Positions 46,535 through 56,453 are shown, numbered from the stretch's first letter. The stretch: DNA of 64,000 bases from VAZQ01 sp963753575 (GCA_963753575.1 CAVWCR010000003.1:2914001-2978000), one strand, 5' to 3'. Program-made: numbers and translations. The notes: a model not told the origin generated them from the sequence alone.

Positions 46535-47119
46535 ATGGCGAGACCGATTACCTTCGACGAGACTGTCGCGCTCGACGCGGCGATCGACTGCTTCTGGCAG
46601 CGCGGCTACGAGGCAACCTCGGTGCGCAATCTCGCTGCCGCGATGGGCATCGCCGGCACCAGCCTCTACAACAGCTTCGGCAGCAAGCGCGCGTTGTTCG
46701 TGCAGGCGCTGGAGCGCTACCTCGACCGCATCGTGCGGCCGCGCTTCAAGCGTCTGCAGACGTCGCTGCCGCCGAAACGGGCGATCGGCGCGTTCTTCGC
46801 GGAGGTGATCGACTACTCCTTGAGCGACCGGTCACGCCGCGGCTGCCTGCTCGTCAACGCCGCCCTCGAAGTGGCTCCGCACGATCGCCGGCTGCGAGCG
46901 GAGATCGCGCGGCGCATGGACGAGGTTGAGGCCTTCTTTCACTGCTTGATCACGGCCGCGCAGCGCGACGGCAGCATCCCGCGCAACGTCAAGGCGCGCG
47001 ACATCGCCCGGCTCCTGCTTGCGGTCCTGCTTGGTATCCGCGTTCTCGCCCGCTCGAAGCCGGATCGCGCGTTGCTCGAAGGCATCGCCAGGCCCGCGTT
47101 GGCGCTGCTCGACGGATGA
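46535..47119 (+). CDS. TetR-family transcription regulator
   Basis: The protein has 194 residues from ATG 46535. The N-terminal HTH reads AIDCFWQRGYEATSVRNLAA with MGIAGTSLYNSFGSKRALFV. The C-terminal TetR_C-type region has DRSRRGCLLVNAALEVAP and a cysteine that may sense oxidation. It is transcribed away from the AhpD-like gene and runs into a peroxiredoxin gene, which fits control of a small redox regulon. Confidence 0.9.
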   Translation: MARPITFDETVALDAAIDCFWQRGYEATSVRNLAAAMGIAGTSLYNSFGSKRALFVQALERYLDRIVRPRFKRLQTSLPPKRAIGAFFAEVIDYSLSDRSRRGCLLVNAALEVAPHDRRLRAEIARRMDEVEAFFHCLITAAQRDGSIPRNVKARDIARLLLAVLLGIRVLARSKPDRALLEGIARPALALLDG

Positions 47120-47166
47120 CGACCGGCCGGCAGCACCAGCCGCAACGTGACAGAAGGGAGGCCAGA

Positions 47167-47688
47167 ATGACGCAAGCGACCAAACTCAAGGCTGGCGCGG
47201 AATTTCCGGCCTTGTCGGTGCCCAAGGTCGGCGGCGGCGACCTTGCGCTTGGCGGGCGCGACCGCTGGCACGCGGTCGTCGTCTATCGCGGCAAGCACTG
47301 CCCGCTGTGCCGCAGATATCTCAAGACGCTCGACGGCCTGCTCGATGATTTCAACAACGCCGACATCGGCGTCACAGTGGTGTCCGCCGACCCCAAGGAG
47401 AAGGCCGAGAGCATGGCCGCGGAAGAAGGCTGGCGCTTCCCGGTCGGCTACGACCTTTCGACCGACCAGATGCGCACGCTCGGGCTCTATATTTCCGACC
47501 CGCGCTCGCCGCAGGAAACCGACCGGCCGTTCGCAGAACCCGGCATCTTCGTGGTCAATGCCCAAGGCAAGGTGCAGGTCATCGACATCTCAAACGCGCC
47601 CTATGCGCGCCCCGACCTCGCGAGCCTGCTCAACGGCATCAAGGCGACGCGCGAGAAGAACAATCCGATCCGCGGCATGAAGGCATGA
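47167..47688 (+). CDS. peroxiredoxin-like (AhpC/TSA fold) protein
   Basis: The protein has 173 residues from ATG 47167 behind GGGAGG; an earlier ATG at 47116 overlaps the TetR stop. The thioredoxin-fold motif is VVVYRGKHCPLCRRYLKTLD (Cys-x-x-Cys), and the later strand is RPFAEPGIFVVNAQGKVQVI. It resembles redoxin-domain peroxidases of the AhpC/TSA type. It is downstream of the TetR gene and upstream of a GST, a coherent redox set. Confidence 0.88.
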   Translation: MTQATKLKAGAEFPALSVPKVGGGDLALGGRDRWHAVVVYRGKHCPLCRRYLKTLDGLLDDFNNADIGVTVVSADPKEKAESMAAEEGWRFPVGYDLSTDQMRTLGLYISDPRSPQETDRPFAEPGIFVVNAQGKVQVIDISNAPYARPDLASLLNGIKATREKNNPIRGMKA

Positions 47689-47755
47689 TGAGCATGGCCG
47701 GCCGCCGTCCCCTGCCGGCAGCCGCGAGGGCGCAATTTTCTTTTGGAAGACACGC

Positions 47756-48559
47756 ATGATCGAGCTCTATCACAACGACATGTCCACCTGCTCCCAGAAG
47801 GTGCGACTGGCGCTGGCCGAGAAAGGACTGGAGTGGACGAGCCAGCATCTCGATCTGCGCGCACGCGACCAGCAGCAGCCGGACTACCTCGCGCTCAATC
47901 CCAATGCGGTCGTTCCGACGCTCGTGCACAATGGCGCCGTCATCATCGAATCGACCATCATCAACGAATATCTCGACGACGTCTTTCCGGACCCGCCGCT
48001 CCACCCGGCGGATCCTGCCGGCAAGGCCGCCGTCCGGCTCTGGACCAAGCAGCTCGACGACGGCCTGCACGCCGACACCGGTGTGCTCAGCACCAGCATC
48101 GCGTTCCGCTATCAGAAGCTCGCCAAGGGCGCCGACGAGGTGGAGGCTCTGATCAACAACGTGCCCGATCCGGTAAAGCGGGCGCGCGTGCGCGAGAACA
48201 TCTACCAGGGCTCGCAGTCGGAGCAGTTCCGGCAGTCGGTGCTGCGCTTCGACGCTTTGCTCACGCGCATGGAGGCCGCGCTTGGCGCCGGCCCCTGGCT
48301 GGCCGGCAACTCGCTCACGCTCGCCGACATCGCGTATACCCCCTACCTGACGCGCCTCGAACACCTGCAGCTCGCCGGCATGTGGGCACGCCGCCCGCGC
48401 CTTGCAGCCTGGTATGCGCGCATGACGGAACGTCGCAGCTACCGCGAGGCGATGACGGACTGGTTCAACCTGAAATACCTCGAGCTCATGACCGAGAAAG
48501 GCCGGCAGGAATGGCCGAGGGTCGAGGAAATCCTGGCCGGAGCGAAAGCGGCGGCCTGA
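47756..48559 (+). CDS. glutathione S-transferase
   Basis: The protein has 267 residues. The N-terminal thioredoxin-like domain reads IELYHNDMSTCSQKVRLALA, then the cis-Pro/GSH-binding NPNAVVPTLVHNGAVIIEST. The C-terminal all-alpha domain contains GNSLTLADIAYTPYLTRLE (the conserved N-capping motif). It probably conjugates or reduces with glutathione. It follows the peroxiredoxin gene with 67 bp between. Confidence 0.93.
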   Translation: MIELYHNDMSTCSQKVRLALAEKGLEWTSQHLDLRARDQQQPDYLALNPNAVVPTLVHNGAVIIESTIINEYLDDVFPDPPLHPADPAGKAAVRLWTKQLDDGLHADTGVLSTSIAFRYQKLAKGADEVEALINNVPDPVKRARVRENIYQGSQSEQFRQSVLRFDALLTRMEAALGAGPWLAGNSLTLADIAYTPYLTRLEHLQLAGMWARRPRLAAWYARMTERRSYREAMTDWFNLKYLELMTEKGRQEWPRVEEILAGAKAAA

Positions 48560-48638
48560 CCAGACAAACAGCGGCGCGATAGCGACAGGCAGCGCCAGTG
48601 GCGGAAACAACCAGGGCGGAAACAAAAGGGCCGATCCG

Positions 48639-49574
48639 ATGAAGGGCATCTCCGAGATCCGCGAGCAGGGCTACAAGGATCCGCTGCTGGTCAAGGTAAT
48701 GAATGAGCATGGCTTCGAGGAGCTGCCGCTCTACAAGCACCGCCCGCCCGAACAGAATGCGCAGCGCAAGCGCTGGTCCGACCTCGCCAAGTTCCGTGAT
48801 GGAGAGGTCAATCCCGCCCCCACCGTGTTCCATGATCCCGCCAGCGCCGCGGCGGCGGTCAAGCGGTTCGCGCGCGCGATCGGCGCCGACGACGTCGGGA
48901 TCGCGCGGCTCACGCCGATCATGGTCCGCAGTGGGCTCGACCTGCCGCACACGCATGTCGTCTGCATGATCGTCGCGGAGGACTATGCGGAGGCGCTCAA
49001 GGGACCGCGCGCGACCGAGCAGGAGGCGTGCGACACCTATGTGCGCTGCGCCGAGATCGCAACCCAGATGGCTGTGCACATCCGCTCGCTCGGCTATCCG
49101 GCGATCGCGCATCACAACGGCGCCTGCGACGTGCAGGCCATACCGGCGATGATCGACGCCGGCCTCGGCGAGCTCGGCAAGCACGGCAGCCTTGTGCATC
49201 CGCGCTTCGGCGCGAGCCACCGACCCGGCATCGTCACCACCACGATGCCGCTCGCGGTCGACGCGCCGCATATCTTCGGCGTGCAGGATACGTGTCTGAG
49301 CTGCAACCTCTGCAGCAACAATTGTCCGGGCGACGCCATTCCGCACCGTGCGTTCACGATCACGGAAGGCATCAGGCGCTGGGTCACCGACGTCGAGAAA
49401 TGCTACGTCTACTCACGACTGCGCGCGGAGTATTGCCACATCTGCGTCGACGTATGCCCCTACGTGCACAAGGCCAACGGCGATCCGATCAAGCGCGACC
49501 TCTACAAGCGCTACACGGCGGCGCGCAAGAGGGCCGGCTACAAGACCCCGACCTGGTTCCAGGAGGAGGCGTAA
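48639..49574 (+). CDS. 4Fe-4S protein, reductive-dehalogenase/QueG-like
   Basis: The protein has 311 residues. The C-terminal ferredoxin part has CLSCNLCSNNCPGDAIP, then CYVYSRLRAEYCHICVDVCP, two 4Fe-4S sites. The middle has GARLT-like GDLPHTHVVCMIVAEDY and GYPAIAHHNGACDVQAIPA. The layout is that of corrinoid-dependent reductive dehalogenase-like and epoxyqueuosine reductase-like proteins, but no TAT signal is present. The role is unknown; it sits with GST and peroxiredoxin genes. Confidence 0.85.
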   Translation: MKGISEIREQGYKDPLLVKVMNEHGFEELPLYKHRPPEQNAQRKRWSDLAKFRDGEVNPAPTVFHDPASAAAAVKRFARAIGADDVGIARLTPIMVRSGLDLPHTHVVCMIVAEDYAEALKGPRATEQEACDTYVRCAEIATQMAVHIRSLGYPAIAHHNGACDVQAIPAMIDAGLGELGKHGSLVHPRFGASHRPGIVTTTMPLAVDAPHIFGVQDTCLSCNLCSNNCPGDAIPHRAFTITEGIRRWVTDVEKCYVYSRLRAEYCHICVDVCPYVHKANGDPIKRDLYKRYTAARKRAGYKTPTWFQEEA

Positions 49575-49594
49575 GCCGGCAACGTCGCGGTACC

Positions 49595-50200
49595 CTACTG
49601 GGCCGGCACAAGGTCGCCGAAGAACGTGTAGCTTGCCTTCGGCCCAAGCATCGCCAGTGTCCAATGTGTAAAGTCGGCGGCGGTGGTGCAGCTGTTGCCA
49701 TGCCCCTGCAGGATCAGGCTCAGGAGCTGGCCCGCCCCGACGCCGCCGGAGAAGATGCCGGTGCCGGTAGCCCGACCAGTCAGCTTCCATTCCTTGTAAA
49801 GCACGGGGCCCGAACCGCCCTCGACCGTCTGCGTGCGCGGGTCGACCTCGAACACCGACAACGTGACGGGGCGCGGCAGCGTGAGGGTTCCCGCCCTGCC
49901 CTCCTGATCGCGGAACGAAAACGTGAGGCGATTGTCTTGCCAGGCGGCCGAAAGCTGGTAGCGAGGCGCGGGCGTCGCGATCCCGCGCACATCGCTCGGG
50001 TCGGCTTCGCCGGTGAAGAGCCGCGCCTCGCCCGCAAACTGCAACTTGCTGATCTCGCCGAACTTGTAGGAATCGAGTCGCGAGGTGCCGACGTTGCGCT
50101 GCCCGACGTTGGTACAGCAGGCGCACGCAAGAGCGTCGCGCCAGAAGCCTAACAGGAGCAAAACGGAGAAAAACACAACGAACAGGGACGACCGCTTCAT
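49595..50200 (-). CDS. conserved secreted protein of unknown function
   Basis: The protein has 201 residues from ATG 50200. The signal peptide (SLFVVFFSVLLLLGFWRDAL) is followed by a mature N-terminus ACACCTNVGQRNVG with three cysteines, and a beta-rich body (YQLSAAWQDNRLTFSFRD). The end is THWTLAMLGPKASYTFFGDL. No family name is known to me. It lies beside the TauD-type gene on the same strand. Confidence 0.7.
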   Translation of the reverse strand: MKRSSLFVVFFSVLLLLGFWRDALACACCTNVGQRNVGTSRLDSYKFGEISKLQFAGEARLFTGEADPSDVRGIATPAPRYQLSAAWQDNRLTFSFRDQEGRAGTLTLPRPVTLSVFEVDPRTQTVEGGSGPVLYKEWKLTGRATGTGIFSGGVGAGQLLSLILQGHGNSCTTAADFTHWTLAMLGPKASYTFFGDLVPAQ

Positions 50201-50281
50201 GACGGATTTCCGAACACCCAAGCACCGGGAACCATCGCGGCACAATGAGATCGACCACGCTCTTGTGCAAGCCCCCAACGG

Positions 50282-51166
50282 TCAGGCGGGCCGTTCATCG
50301 CCCCTGACCTGCGTGCGGTGCATGATGCGCCGGCTGTTCGGGTCGAAGGCATCGCGCCGGTGCATGGTGCAGCGATTGTCCCATAAGACAAGATCGCCCA
50401 GGCGCCAGACGTGCTCCCAGGTGAACTCGCGTTGGTTAACGACGCGCCACAATTCATCGAGCAAAGCCTCGGATTCGGCTAGCTCGAGTCCGACCAGGTA
50501 GGCGTTGCGGCGGCGGCCGAGATAGAGCATGCGGCGGCCGGTCGCCGGATGGGTGCACACCAGCGGATGCACGGCGCCGGGCGAGGTGCGCGGATCGTCG
50601 GTCGGCGTGATGCCTTGCCGCACATAACCGCCGCTGTTGTAGGTGCCGTCATGCTTGATCTTGAGGGAGGCGATACGATCCTTCAGGTGCTGCGGCAGCG
50701 CCTCGTAGACGCCGTACATGGTGCAGAACGAGGTGTTGCCACCAGTGGGCGGGATTTCGAGCGCATAGAGCATGCTCGCCTTCGGCGGCAGCTCGAGATA
50801 CGACATGTCGGTGTGCCACACCGCTTCGCCGTCGCCGAGGCTGCCGATCGGCTCGCCGTTCACCTTGACGTTGGAGACGATGTAGATTTCCGGCAGCCCC
50901 TCGACGAAGCGGCGGCCGGTCTCCTGGACCGGCGCCCAGTCGAGTTCGCCGAGCCGGCGGCTGAAGGCGATCAGGTCCTGGTCGGTGAGCGTCTGGCCGC
51001 GAAACAGCAGCACCGAATGGTCATGCCAAGCCCGCATGATGCGCGCGAACGCGGCCTCGCTTAGATACCGAAGATCGACGCCCGTCACGGTCGCGCCGAG
51101 CGCGACGCCGGTCGCGATCACCGCGAGCGTGTCTTCGGCAATACGCTCCTGTGCGCTCAACGTCAT
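50282..51166 (-). CDS. TauD/TfdA-family Fe(II)/2-oxoglutarate dioxygenase
   Basis: The protein has 294 residues from ATG 51166; the frame extends to 51313 but without a better start. The iron site is EAVWHTDMSYLELPP (His-x-Asp) with the distal His in LWDNRCTMHRRDAF. An Arg near the end (HRTQVRG) should bind 2-oxoglutarate. The N-terminal LLFRGQTLTDQDLIAFSRRL is family-typical. TauD-like enzymes hydroxylate taurine, phenoxyacetates or other acids; the substrate here is open. Confidence 0.92.
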   Translation of the reverse strand: MTLSAQERIAEDTLAVIATGVALGATVTGVDLRYLSEAAFARIMRAWHDHSVLLFRGQTLTDQDLIAFSRRLGELDWAPVQETGRRFVEGLPEIYIVSNVKVNGEPIGSLGDGEAVWHTDMSYLELPPKASMLYALEIPPTGGNTSFCTMYGVYEALPQHLKDRIASLKIKHDGTYNSGGYVRQGITPTDDPRTSPGAVHPLVCTHPATGRRMLYLGRRRNAYLVGLELAESEALLDELWRVVNQREFTWEHVWRLGDLVLWDNRCTMHRRDAFDPNSRRIMHRTQVRGDERPA

Positions 51167-51303
51167 CGCGTCCTCCGATGCGTGCCTGATGAAACAGAAA
51201 TGCCCCGTCAGCATAGCGACGGTGGCACGGATAGTCGACCATCGCCTCCGATCGGCAACGGTAATCGACGACAGCTCTGCATTGAGCGCAAAGCCCGAAA
51301 GCG

Positions 51304-51954
51304 TCAGCGCCACTCGGGCGCCGAACTCGACTTCGCGGATGGCGCCCGGCAGACCTGCGTGACCTTCCGCCGGACGGCCTCGAGCCCGGTGAGCACGAAT
51401 GCCGTCGGCGGCGTTGGCCCATGCCCGTCGATAACGCGAATCGAGAGCTGCCCGTTATCACGCAGCTGGTCCAGGAACTTGACGGCGTCCCCGCGATAGT
51501 GAGCACTGCGCCCGTCTTCCGCCACAGCCCATCGCTCCAGGATTTCGTCCTCGCCGTTCATCCGATATGCCACCCTGATGTCGTCGCCAATCGCGGCACG
51601 CCAACTCCCGGCCGTGCCGATCGATATCTCGGTGCGCTGCCCGCGACAGCCGATGGTCAGCGACGCGGGCGCGTTGCCTGTGCTCAAGCGCGACACCATG
51701 GTCGCGGCGACCTGTGGGCTGTAGTCGAGCGGCGACATCGTCTGGCTGACGATCCAGCTTCCGTCGCCCCGCGGGGCGGTAGGAACGGTCTCTGGCGCCA
51801 GCTCGCGCCAGAGCGTATCGAAACATTCCTGGCGCGCCGCACGCTCGTATCTGAAGCAGGACTTCACGCGCGCGACAGTGTCGTGGGCGGGCTGGCCGTA
51901 GCTCGCCTGGCTGATGCTCGAGAGCGCCAGGACCGCGAGCCCCCTGAACCTCAC
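51304..51954 (-). CDS. TagO/VasI-like periplasmic protein
   Basis: The protein has 216 residues from a GTG at 51954 overlapping the TAXI stop (GTGA). The signal peptide (LAVLALSSISQASYGQ) is followed by WIVSQTMSPLDYSPQVAATM, SLTIGCRGQRTEISI and ERWAVAEDGRSAHYRGDAVK. It ends AFVLTGLEAVRRKV. This order resembles TagO/VasI type VI secretion accessory proteins. No T6SS genes are nearby, and the coupling to a TAXI protein suggests another periplasmic role. Confidence 0.65.
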   Translation of the reverse strand: MRFRGLAVLALSSISQASYGQPAHDTVARVKSCFRYERAARQECFDTLWRELAPETVPTAPRGDGSWIVSQTMSPLDYSPQVAATMVSRLSTGNAPASLTIGCRGQRTEISIGTAGSWRAAIGDDIRVAYRMNGEDEILERWAVAEDGRSAHYRGDAVKFLDQLRDNGQLSIRVIDGHGPTPPTAFVLTGLEAVRRKVTQVCRAPSAKSSSAPEWR

Positions 51955-52967
51955 GGGCGCATCCCGACGCGCGCGGTATTGGCGTTCAGCCATTCCTGCG
52001 CGGCGTGAAAGCGCTCCAGGCCCGGAACCTTGGCGTTGAGATTGACGTCCTTCCATTTCGGGTCGAAGCCCCGCGTGTGCAGCCGCTGAATTCGGTCAAA
52101 CAGATGGTCGACAAAGCGTGCGACGCGGCGATAGCGATCCGAGCTGGGCTGCCAATTATAGGCGGTGAGGATGGTGGGTGCGGCAATCGTTTCGATCTGC
52201 TCGCCTTCGCGGATCAGGTTGGGATAGTCCTTCGCGTCGAGCACCGACGGCAGGTAGTAGTCCTCGAACTTCCGACCATACTCGACCGGCAGGAACTTGA
52301 ATCCTTCATCCCATTTACGTTTCAAGAACGCATCGATCGGCTTCGAGGTGATGAAGACCACGCCGGCGATCTCGCCGCGCCGCATCTGCTCGAGCGCCAG
52401 CGGATGCGGGATGAACGTCTGCTCGGCCTGGACACCCAGCCGGCTGAAGATGATCGGGCCGGTGAAGGCCGCCGCAGTGCCGCGAGTATTGAAGTTGACC
52501 TTCTTGCCTGCGAGATCGGCGAAGGAGCGGATCTCCGGCCGAACAAAGACATGCAGCTCGGAGGGAAACAGATTGAGAATGTAGACGATCCGCCGCCTGA
52601 TATCCGGCAGCTGCTGCTTGTACTCCTCAAGCGAGTCGCTGCTGATGATCGCCATGTCGACGCCCCTGAGATACAGGAGATCGTTCAAATTCTCGGTCGG
52701 TCCGCGCGTCACGATCGGCAGCACATGCAGGTTCTCGCCGTCGTTGACGACCCGCGCCATCTCGGTCGCGAGCCGGATCGGCGCGCCTTCGAGCAAACCA
52801 CCGGCGAGCCCGAGCGTCCATTCATTGATCCGGGCCTTCATCTGGATCTCGGCCGCGGGCGGGTTGGCCCGCGCCGGCGCCGCTTTCCGTTGCGCCTGAG
52901 CCTCGCCCGAGACAAACAGCGCCAACGTGGCGAAGACACATGAGAAGAACCTCGTCATGCACGTCAT
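51951..52967 (-). CDS. TAXI-family TRAP substrate-binding protein
   Basis: The protein has 338 residues from ATG 52967 behind AAGGGAGG. The signal peptide is FFSCVFATLALFVSGEAQAQ. The mature domain has LGLAGGLLEGAPIRLATEMA, then VVNDGENLHVLPIVTRGPTE and LAGKKVNFNTRGTAAAFTGP, all TAXI-like. No TRAP permease is adjacent. The gene is followed by an overlapping TagO-like gene and preceded by a TPR membrane protein, probably one operon. Confidence 0.85.
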   Translation of the reverse strand: MTCMTRFFSCVFATLALFVSGEAQAQRKAAPARANPPAAEIQMKARINEWTLGLAGGLLEGAPIRLATEMARVVNDGENLHVLPIVTRGPTENLNDLLYLRGVDMAIISSDSLEEYKQQLPDIRRRIVYILNLFPSELHVFVRPEIRSFADLAGKKVNFNTRGTAAAFTGPIIFSRLGVQAEQTFIPHPLALEQMRRGEIAGVVFITSKPIDAFLKRKWDEGFKFLPVEYGRKFEDYYLPSVLDAKDYPNLIREGEQIETIAAPTILTAYNWQPSSDRYRRVARFVDHLFDRIQRLHTRGFDPKWKDVNLNAKVPGLERFHAAQEWLNANTARVGMRP

Positions 52968-53084
52968 TGCGGCCTCCCTTGACTTGCGTTTTGGCATCCT
53001 GGCGCTGGTCGAGCCAACGCGGCAGCCCCGCTCCCGGCCGATGCAGCCGTCGGCGGGCTACTCGCGAGCCGCACAGCAACACGA

Positions 53085-54278
53085 TCATGGCGCCCTCTTC
53101 AGCGACGCTGCCGCGCTTTGATTGCTCATCTCCGCCAGGCGTTCGATGCGGCGAGAGGCTTCGCTCGATCCCAACTCGAGGGCGCGCTGGTACCAGCTGC
53201 GCGCGACGCTTGGATCGGGCTCGAGCCCGAGCACCCCTTGTTCAGCCACGATCACAGGATCGAACGTCGCGCCGAGCATGAGCGCGGCTTGCGGATCGCC
53301 AGCCTCGGCGGCCGGCCGCAGGACCAACCGCGCCGCCGCAAAGTTCCCGTTCCTGATGAGCTCGAGCCCGCGATTGACCAGCGAGGACATCCGTTGCGGA
53401 TCGAGCTTCACGCCGGTCTGTGCCAGCTGCGCGGTGTCGCGCCGATCGAGCTGCGGCTGCGCAAACTCGCGTGGCGGCTTCGCGACCCATTCAAATCGAG
53501 CAAACTGCGTGTCGACCGGGGCGTTGCGGTCGGGCGAGTGAAGCTTGATGACGGCATGCATGGTGCCGACGAAGGATGGCGGCGGGAGCACAAGAACGCC
53601 CGCAACGTCCTGCGCCGGAACACGCCAGCCGGCCGATCCGTTGGGCTCGCCGACCGAAAGCCGGCTGCCTTCGGTCAGGCCGGTCACGTGCAAGGTCTCT
53701 TCGCCCGCGCCAAACAGAACCGCACCCAGCGCCAAGGGCTCGTCCATCAAAGCCTGCTGGTCGTGGATACCAAGCAACACCGGAGCAGTCGGCCGTGACC
53801 TTTCGTCCGCCGGTGCCGCCTGTGACTTGAGCGCTGCGAGATGAATGTCGTTCGGGCGCGACATGATTTGATCGCGCGCGAGCAGGAACTCGACGACACC
53901 GAAGACGACGACCGCGGTCGAAGCCGCCAAAATGATGGTCTGCGCGACCAAGGCCAGTGGAGCTGCAGACCGTTGCGGCGCCTGGCGCGGCGGCTCCGGG
54001 ATGAAGTCAGGGTCGACCGACAATCGGCGCCTCAGCTCGAGCAAGTCCGCATCGCCTTCGAACATGTCCGGTCTCGGAGGCGGCGACGCATTCTCGCCAG
54101 CTGCAGCGGCGCGCTGCTCGTTTGAGCTTTCTTCGCCAGCGTAAAGCCCCGCGACGTCACCTGCCCAATTCTCCGGGCCGGGCTCCTTGCGGGTCGCGCC
54201 CGCGCGCCTTCCTGACGGTGCCGAACTGGTTCGATCGCTGATGCCGCTTTCCGGCACTTTTTCCCTTGCCGCAGTCAT
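53085..54278 (-). CDS. membrane protein with Sel1/TPR-like C-terminus
   Basis: The protein has 397 residues. The cytosolic N-terminal 110 residues are Pro/Ala/Glu-rich and disordered. One transmembrane helix follows (VAQTIILAASTAVVVFGVVE), then a beta-rich external domain (LTEGSRLSVGEPNGSAGW). A Sel1/TPR part comes last, with RNGNFAAARLVLRPAAEAGD and RSWYQRALELGSSEASRRIE. It is first of a probable three-gene operon with TAXI and TagO-like genes. Function is unknown. Confidence 0.7.
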   Translation of the reverse strand: MTAAREKVPESGISDRTSSAPSGRRAGATRKEPGPENWAGDVAGLYAGEESSNEQRAAAAGENASPPPRPDMFEGDADLLELRRRLSVDPDFIPEPPRQAPQRSAAPLALVAQTIILAASTAVVVFGVVEFLLARDQIMSRPNDIHLAALKSQAAPADERSRPTAPVLLGIHDQQALMDEPLALGAVLFGAGEETLHVTGLTEGSRLSVGEPNGSAGWRVPAQDVAGVLVLPPPSFVGTMHAVIKLHSPDRNAPVDTQFARFEWVAKPPREFAQPQLDRRDTAQLAQTGVKLDPQRMSSLVNRGLELIRNGNFAAARLVLRPAAEAGDPQAALMLGATFDPVIVAEQGVLGLEPDPSVARSWYQRALELGSSEASRRIERLAEMSNQSAAASLKRAP

Positions 54279-54884
54279 TGTCGCCTCCCCTCGATGCCGT
54301 CAGCGCCTTGATGTCTCTCCCGTTCATCCGCGATGCGACGCGTCCTCCTTTCGGTTACTCACCGCTCGTATTGCTGATGTTCCGGACGAGAGGCCGGCAG
54401 ATTGCGCACGCCACCCGCCAATGACGCTCTGTCGTACGGAGATGCAGGTGGCCATACCCCCCCGGCTGCACGCGCAGTTTGCGCAGCCAGGACCGGCGGC
54501 CCATGCGATTCACACACATCGGCTCCCCCGCTGCGCAACGTCATTTATTTGATTTTGCTAGTCGTTTGTTCGGGTCGGTCGTCTTAGTAGGACGTGGTTG
54601 CTTTCCCGATAAATACAATGTTCACGCGTAAAATTGTCGTGCTGATGATTTCAATGTGGTCATAGTGCGGCATGCATCACGTGTCTTTGTTCGCGGTTGT
54701 GGATAACAGATGACGCGTCGCTGATCGCAGCAACGAACTTCCTATCGCTTATAGCTGGCGCTTTTGCTTCCAGACTTTCATCGTGCGCCGGCACGAGGCA
54801 GGCTGACAGGCCGCGCCGGAGTCTCGCGCTCTCACTTCGCTTGTTGGCGCGAGGGATGTGGCAATCCAGGAAACCTGGTCGTCA
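54279..54884. other. intergenic region, no gene seen
   Basis: About 600 bp without a convincing frame. The part 54545-54720 is AT-rich. I find no RNA-like fold or repeat. Confidence 0.5.
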
Positions 54885-56138
54885 CTACTCCGCCGGCACT
54901 TGCGCGTAGCGTTCCGGCATTGCGGCCGGCGGCGCGAAGAAGATGAACATGTTGGCGACAATGATGGTCGCGACCAGGAAATAGAAGGTGGCGTGGAGCC
55001 CGTAGCGGTCGGCGATCAGTCCGCACACCAGCGGGCCGATGCTCGAGCCGACCGACTGGATCGCAAACAGCATGCCGATCGCCGAGCCGCCCATGTTGGG
55101 CGGCGTGGCATCAAGCAGCCACGCCTGCAGCACGGCGCGGATCGAGAAAAAGAAGAAGCCCAAGAACGCGATGAAGTACACGAACGCGTTCGACTGCCCG
55201 GCCATGATCATGAACACGATGATCACCGCGGTCACGCCCATGCTGCTCATAATGATCTGGCGGCGGCCCATCTTGTCGGAGAGGTGGCCGGAGATCGGGG
55301 AAGCGATAAAGCCCGCGATCTGCAGCGCCGCCATGGTGGCGCCAATCAAGAACGGCGAATAGTCCATCTCGCGCGCGAGGTAGAGCGGCAGAAACGTCAT
55401 CAGCCCGCCGTGGGTCATGGAGCGGAACACCGAGCTCGCGCACAGGAAGATGAGCACACGGTTGGTCAAGAGCGTGCGGAAATCGCGCAGCACATCGATG
55501 GGCGAGCGCTTTGGGCGTGCGGCACCGGCGGAGGTAGCGCGCGGCTTCGAGCGCATGCCGCCGAGTAGCAGGAGCAACAAGACCGACATCGCGATGCCCG
55601 GGATGACATTGACGATCACCACCTGGCGCCAAGTCAGGTAAGCCAACAGCGCGCCAGCAACAAACGGCGCCACCGCGTCGCCAACGTTGCCGCCCATGCC
55701 GTGGATCGACACCGCCAGCCCCTTGCGATCCGGGAAACGCTGGGCGAGCAGCGGAATCGCGGTCGGATGCCAGAGGTTGTTGCCGATCCCGACCAGCGCA
55801 GCGCAGGTCAAGAGCAGCCAGTAATCATGGGAGAAGCCCATGAGCAGGTAGGGCGCGCCGATCCAGAACAGCGAGATCGCCATCAGGAGGCCCTTGCGGC
55901 CGACCGAGTCGACCAAAATGCCGCCCGGGATGTTGGAGATCGCGCCGCACATCGCCTGCGTGGTCAGAATCGACCCGATCTGTACGTAGGAGAGCCCCAG
56001 CTCGTTCCCGATCAGCGGCAGAAGAAGGTAAAATGTCGCAGGATACCAATGCGTTAGCGCGTGCCCCGTACTGATCAGCCAGACGTCGCGGAAGGATTTT
56101 TTGGGGGCCTGCCCGGAAGGAACCGCAAAATCTGTCAT
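54885..56138 (-). CDS. MFS transporter, Fsr-like
   Basis: The protein has 417 residues with twelve hydrophobic helices. It contains the MFS loop GILVDSVGRKGLLMAIS and the second-half SGHLSDKMGRRQIIMSS. The N-terminal HALTHWYPATFYLLLPLIGN resembles the fosmidomycin-resistance (Fsr) branch. Drug or organic acid export is likely but unproven. No regulator is adjacent. Confidence 0.88.
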   Translation of the reverse strand: MTDFAVPSGQAPKKSFRDVWLISTGHALTHWYPATFYLLLPLIGNELGLSYVQIGSILTTQAMCGAISNIPGGILVDSVGRKGLLMAISLFWIGAPYLLMGFSHDYWLLLTCAALVGIGNNLWHPTAIPLLAQRFPDRKGLAVSIHGMGGNVGDAVAPFVAGALLAYLTWRQVVIVNVIPGIAMSVLLLLLLGGMRSKPRATSAGAARPKRSPIDVLRDFRTLLTNRVLIFLCASSVFRSMTHGGLMTFLPLYLAREMDYSPFLIGATMAALQIAGFIASPISGHLSDKMGRRQIIMSSMGVTAVIIVFMIMAGQSNAFVYFIAFLGFFFFSIRAVLQAWLLDATPPNMGGSAIGMLFAIQSVGSSIGPLVCGLIADRYGLHATFYFLVATIIVANMFIFFAPPAAMPERYAQVPAE

Positions 56139-56453
56139 TTTCCAAAATCTGTCATTTTGAATGTGTTTTCTTAATCAGCCTGATTTTTCGCCAGTTGCGA
56201 CCGTTTCTTACGCCGCCCGGGGGCCAAGTCAATCAACCACTGCCGCTTCAAGGTTCCGTGAACGGCAGCCCGGAACCATCCGGCAATCCCCGCGTTTACT
56301 CAGCATCTCCACGTCGCGTATCGGGTCGCCGCATCGGCAAGGTGCGGAAAAGGAAACTTTTCGTCTCACAGGATCGAAACCGGAAATGAACCTTAATACC
56401 GCTCGCAGCGACTAACCCGTGAAAGCCCTGGGGAGAGCCCCAAGGAGAGAGCC
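56139..56453. other. divergent intergenic region
   Basis: No gene is seen in 315 bp between the MFS gene and the next small gene. A strong ribosome site AAGGAGAGAGCC ends the region. Confidence 0.4.
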
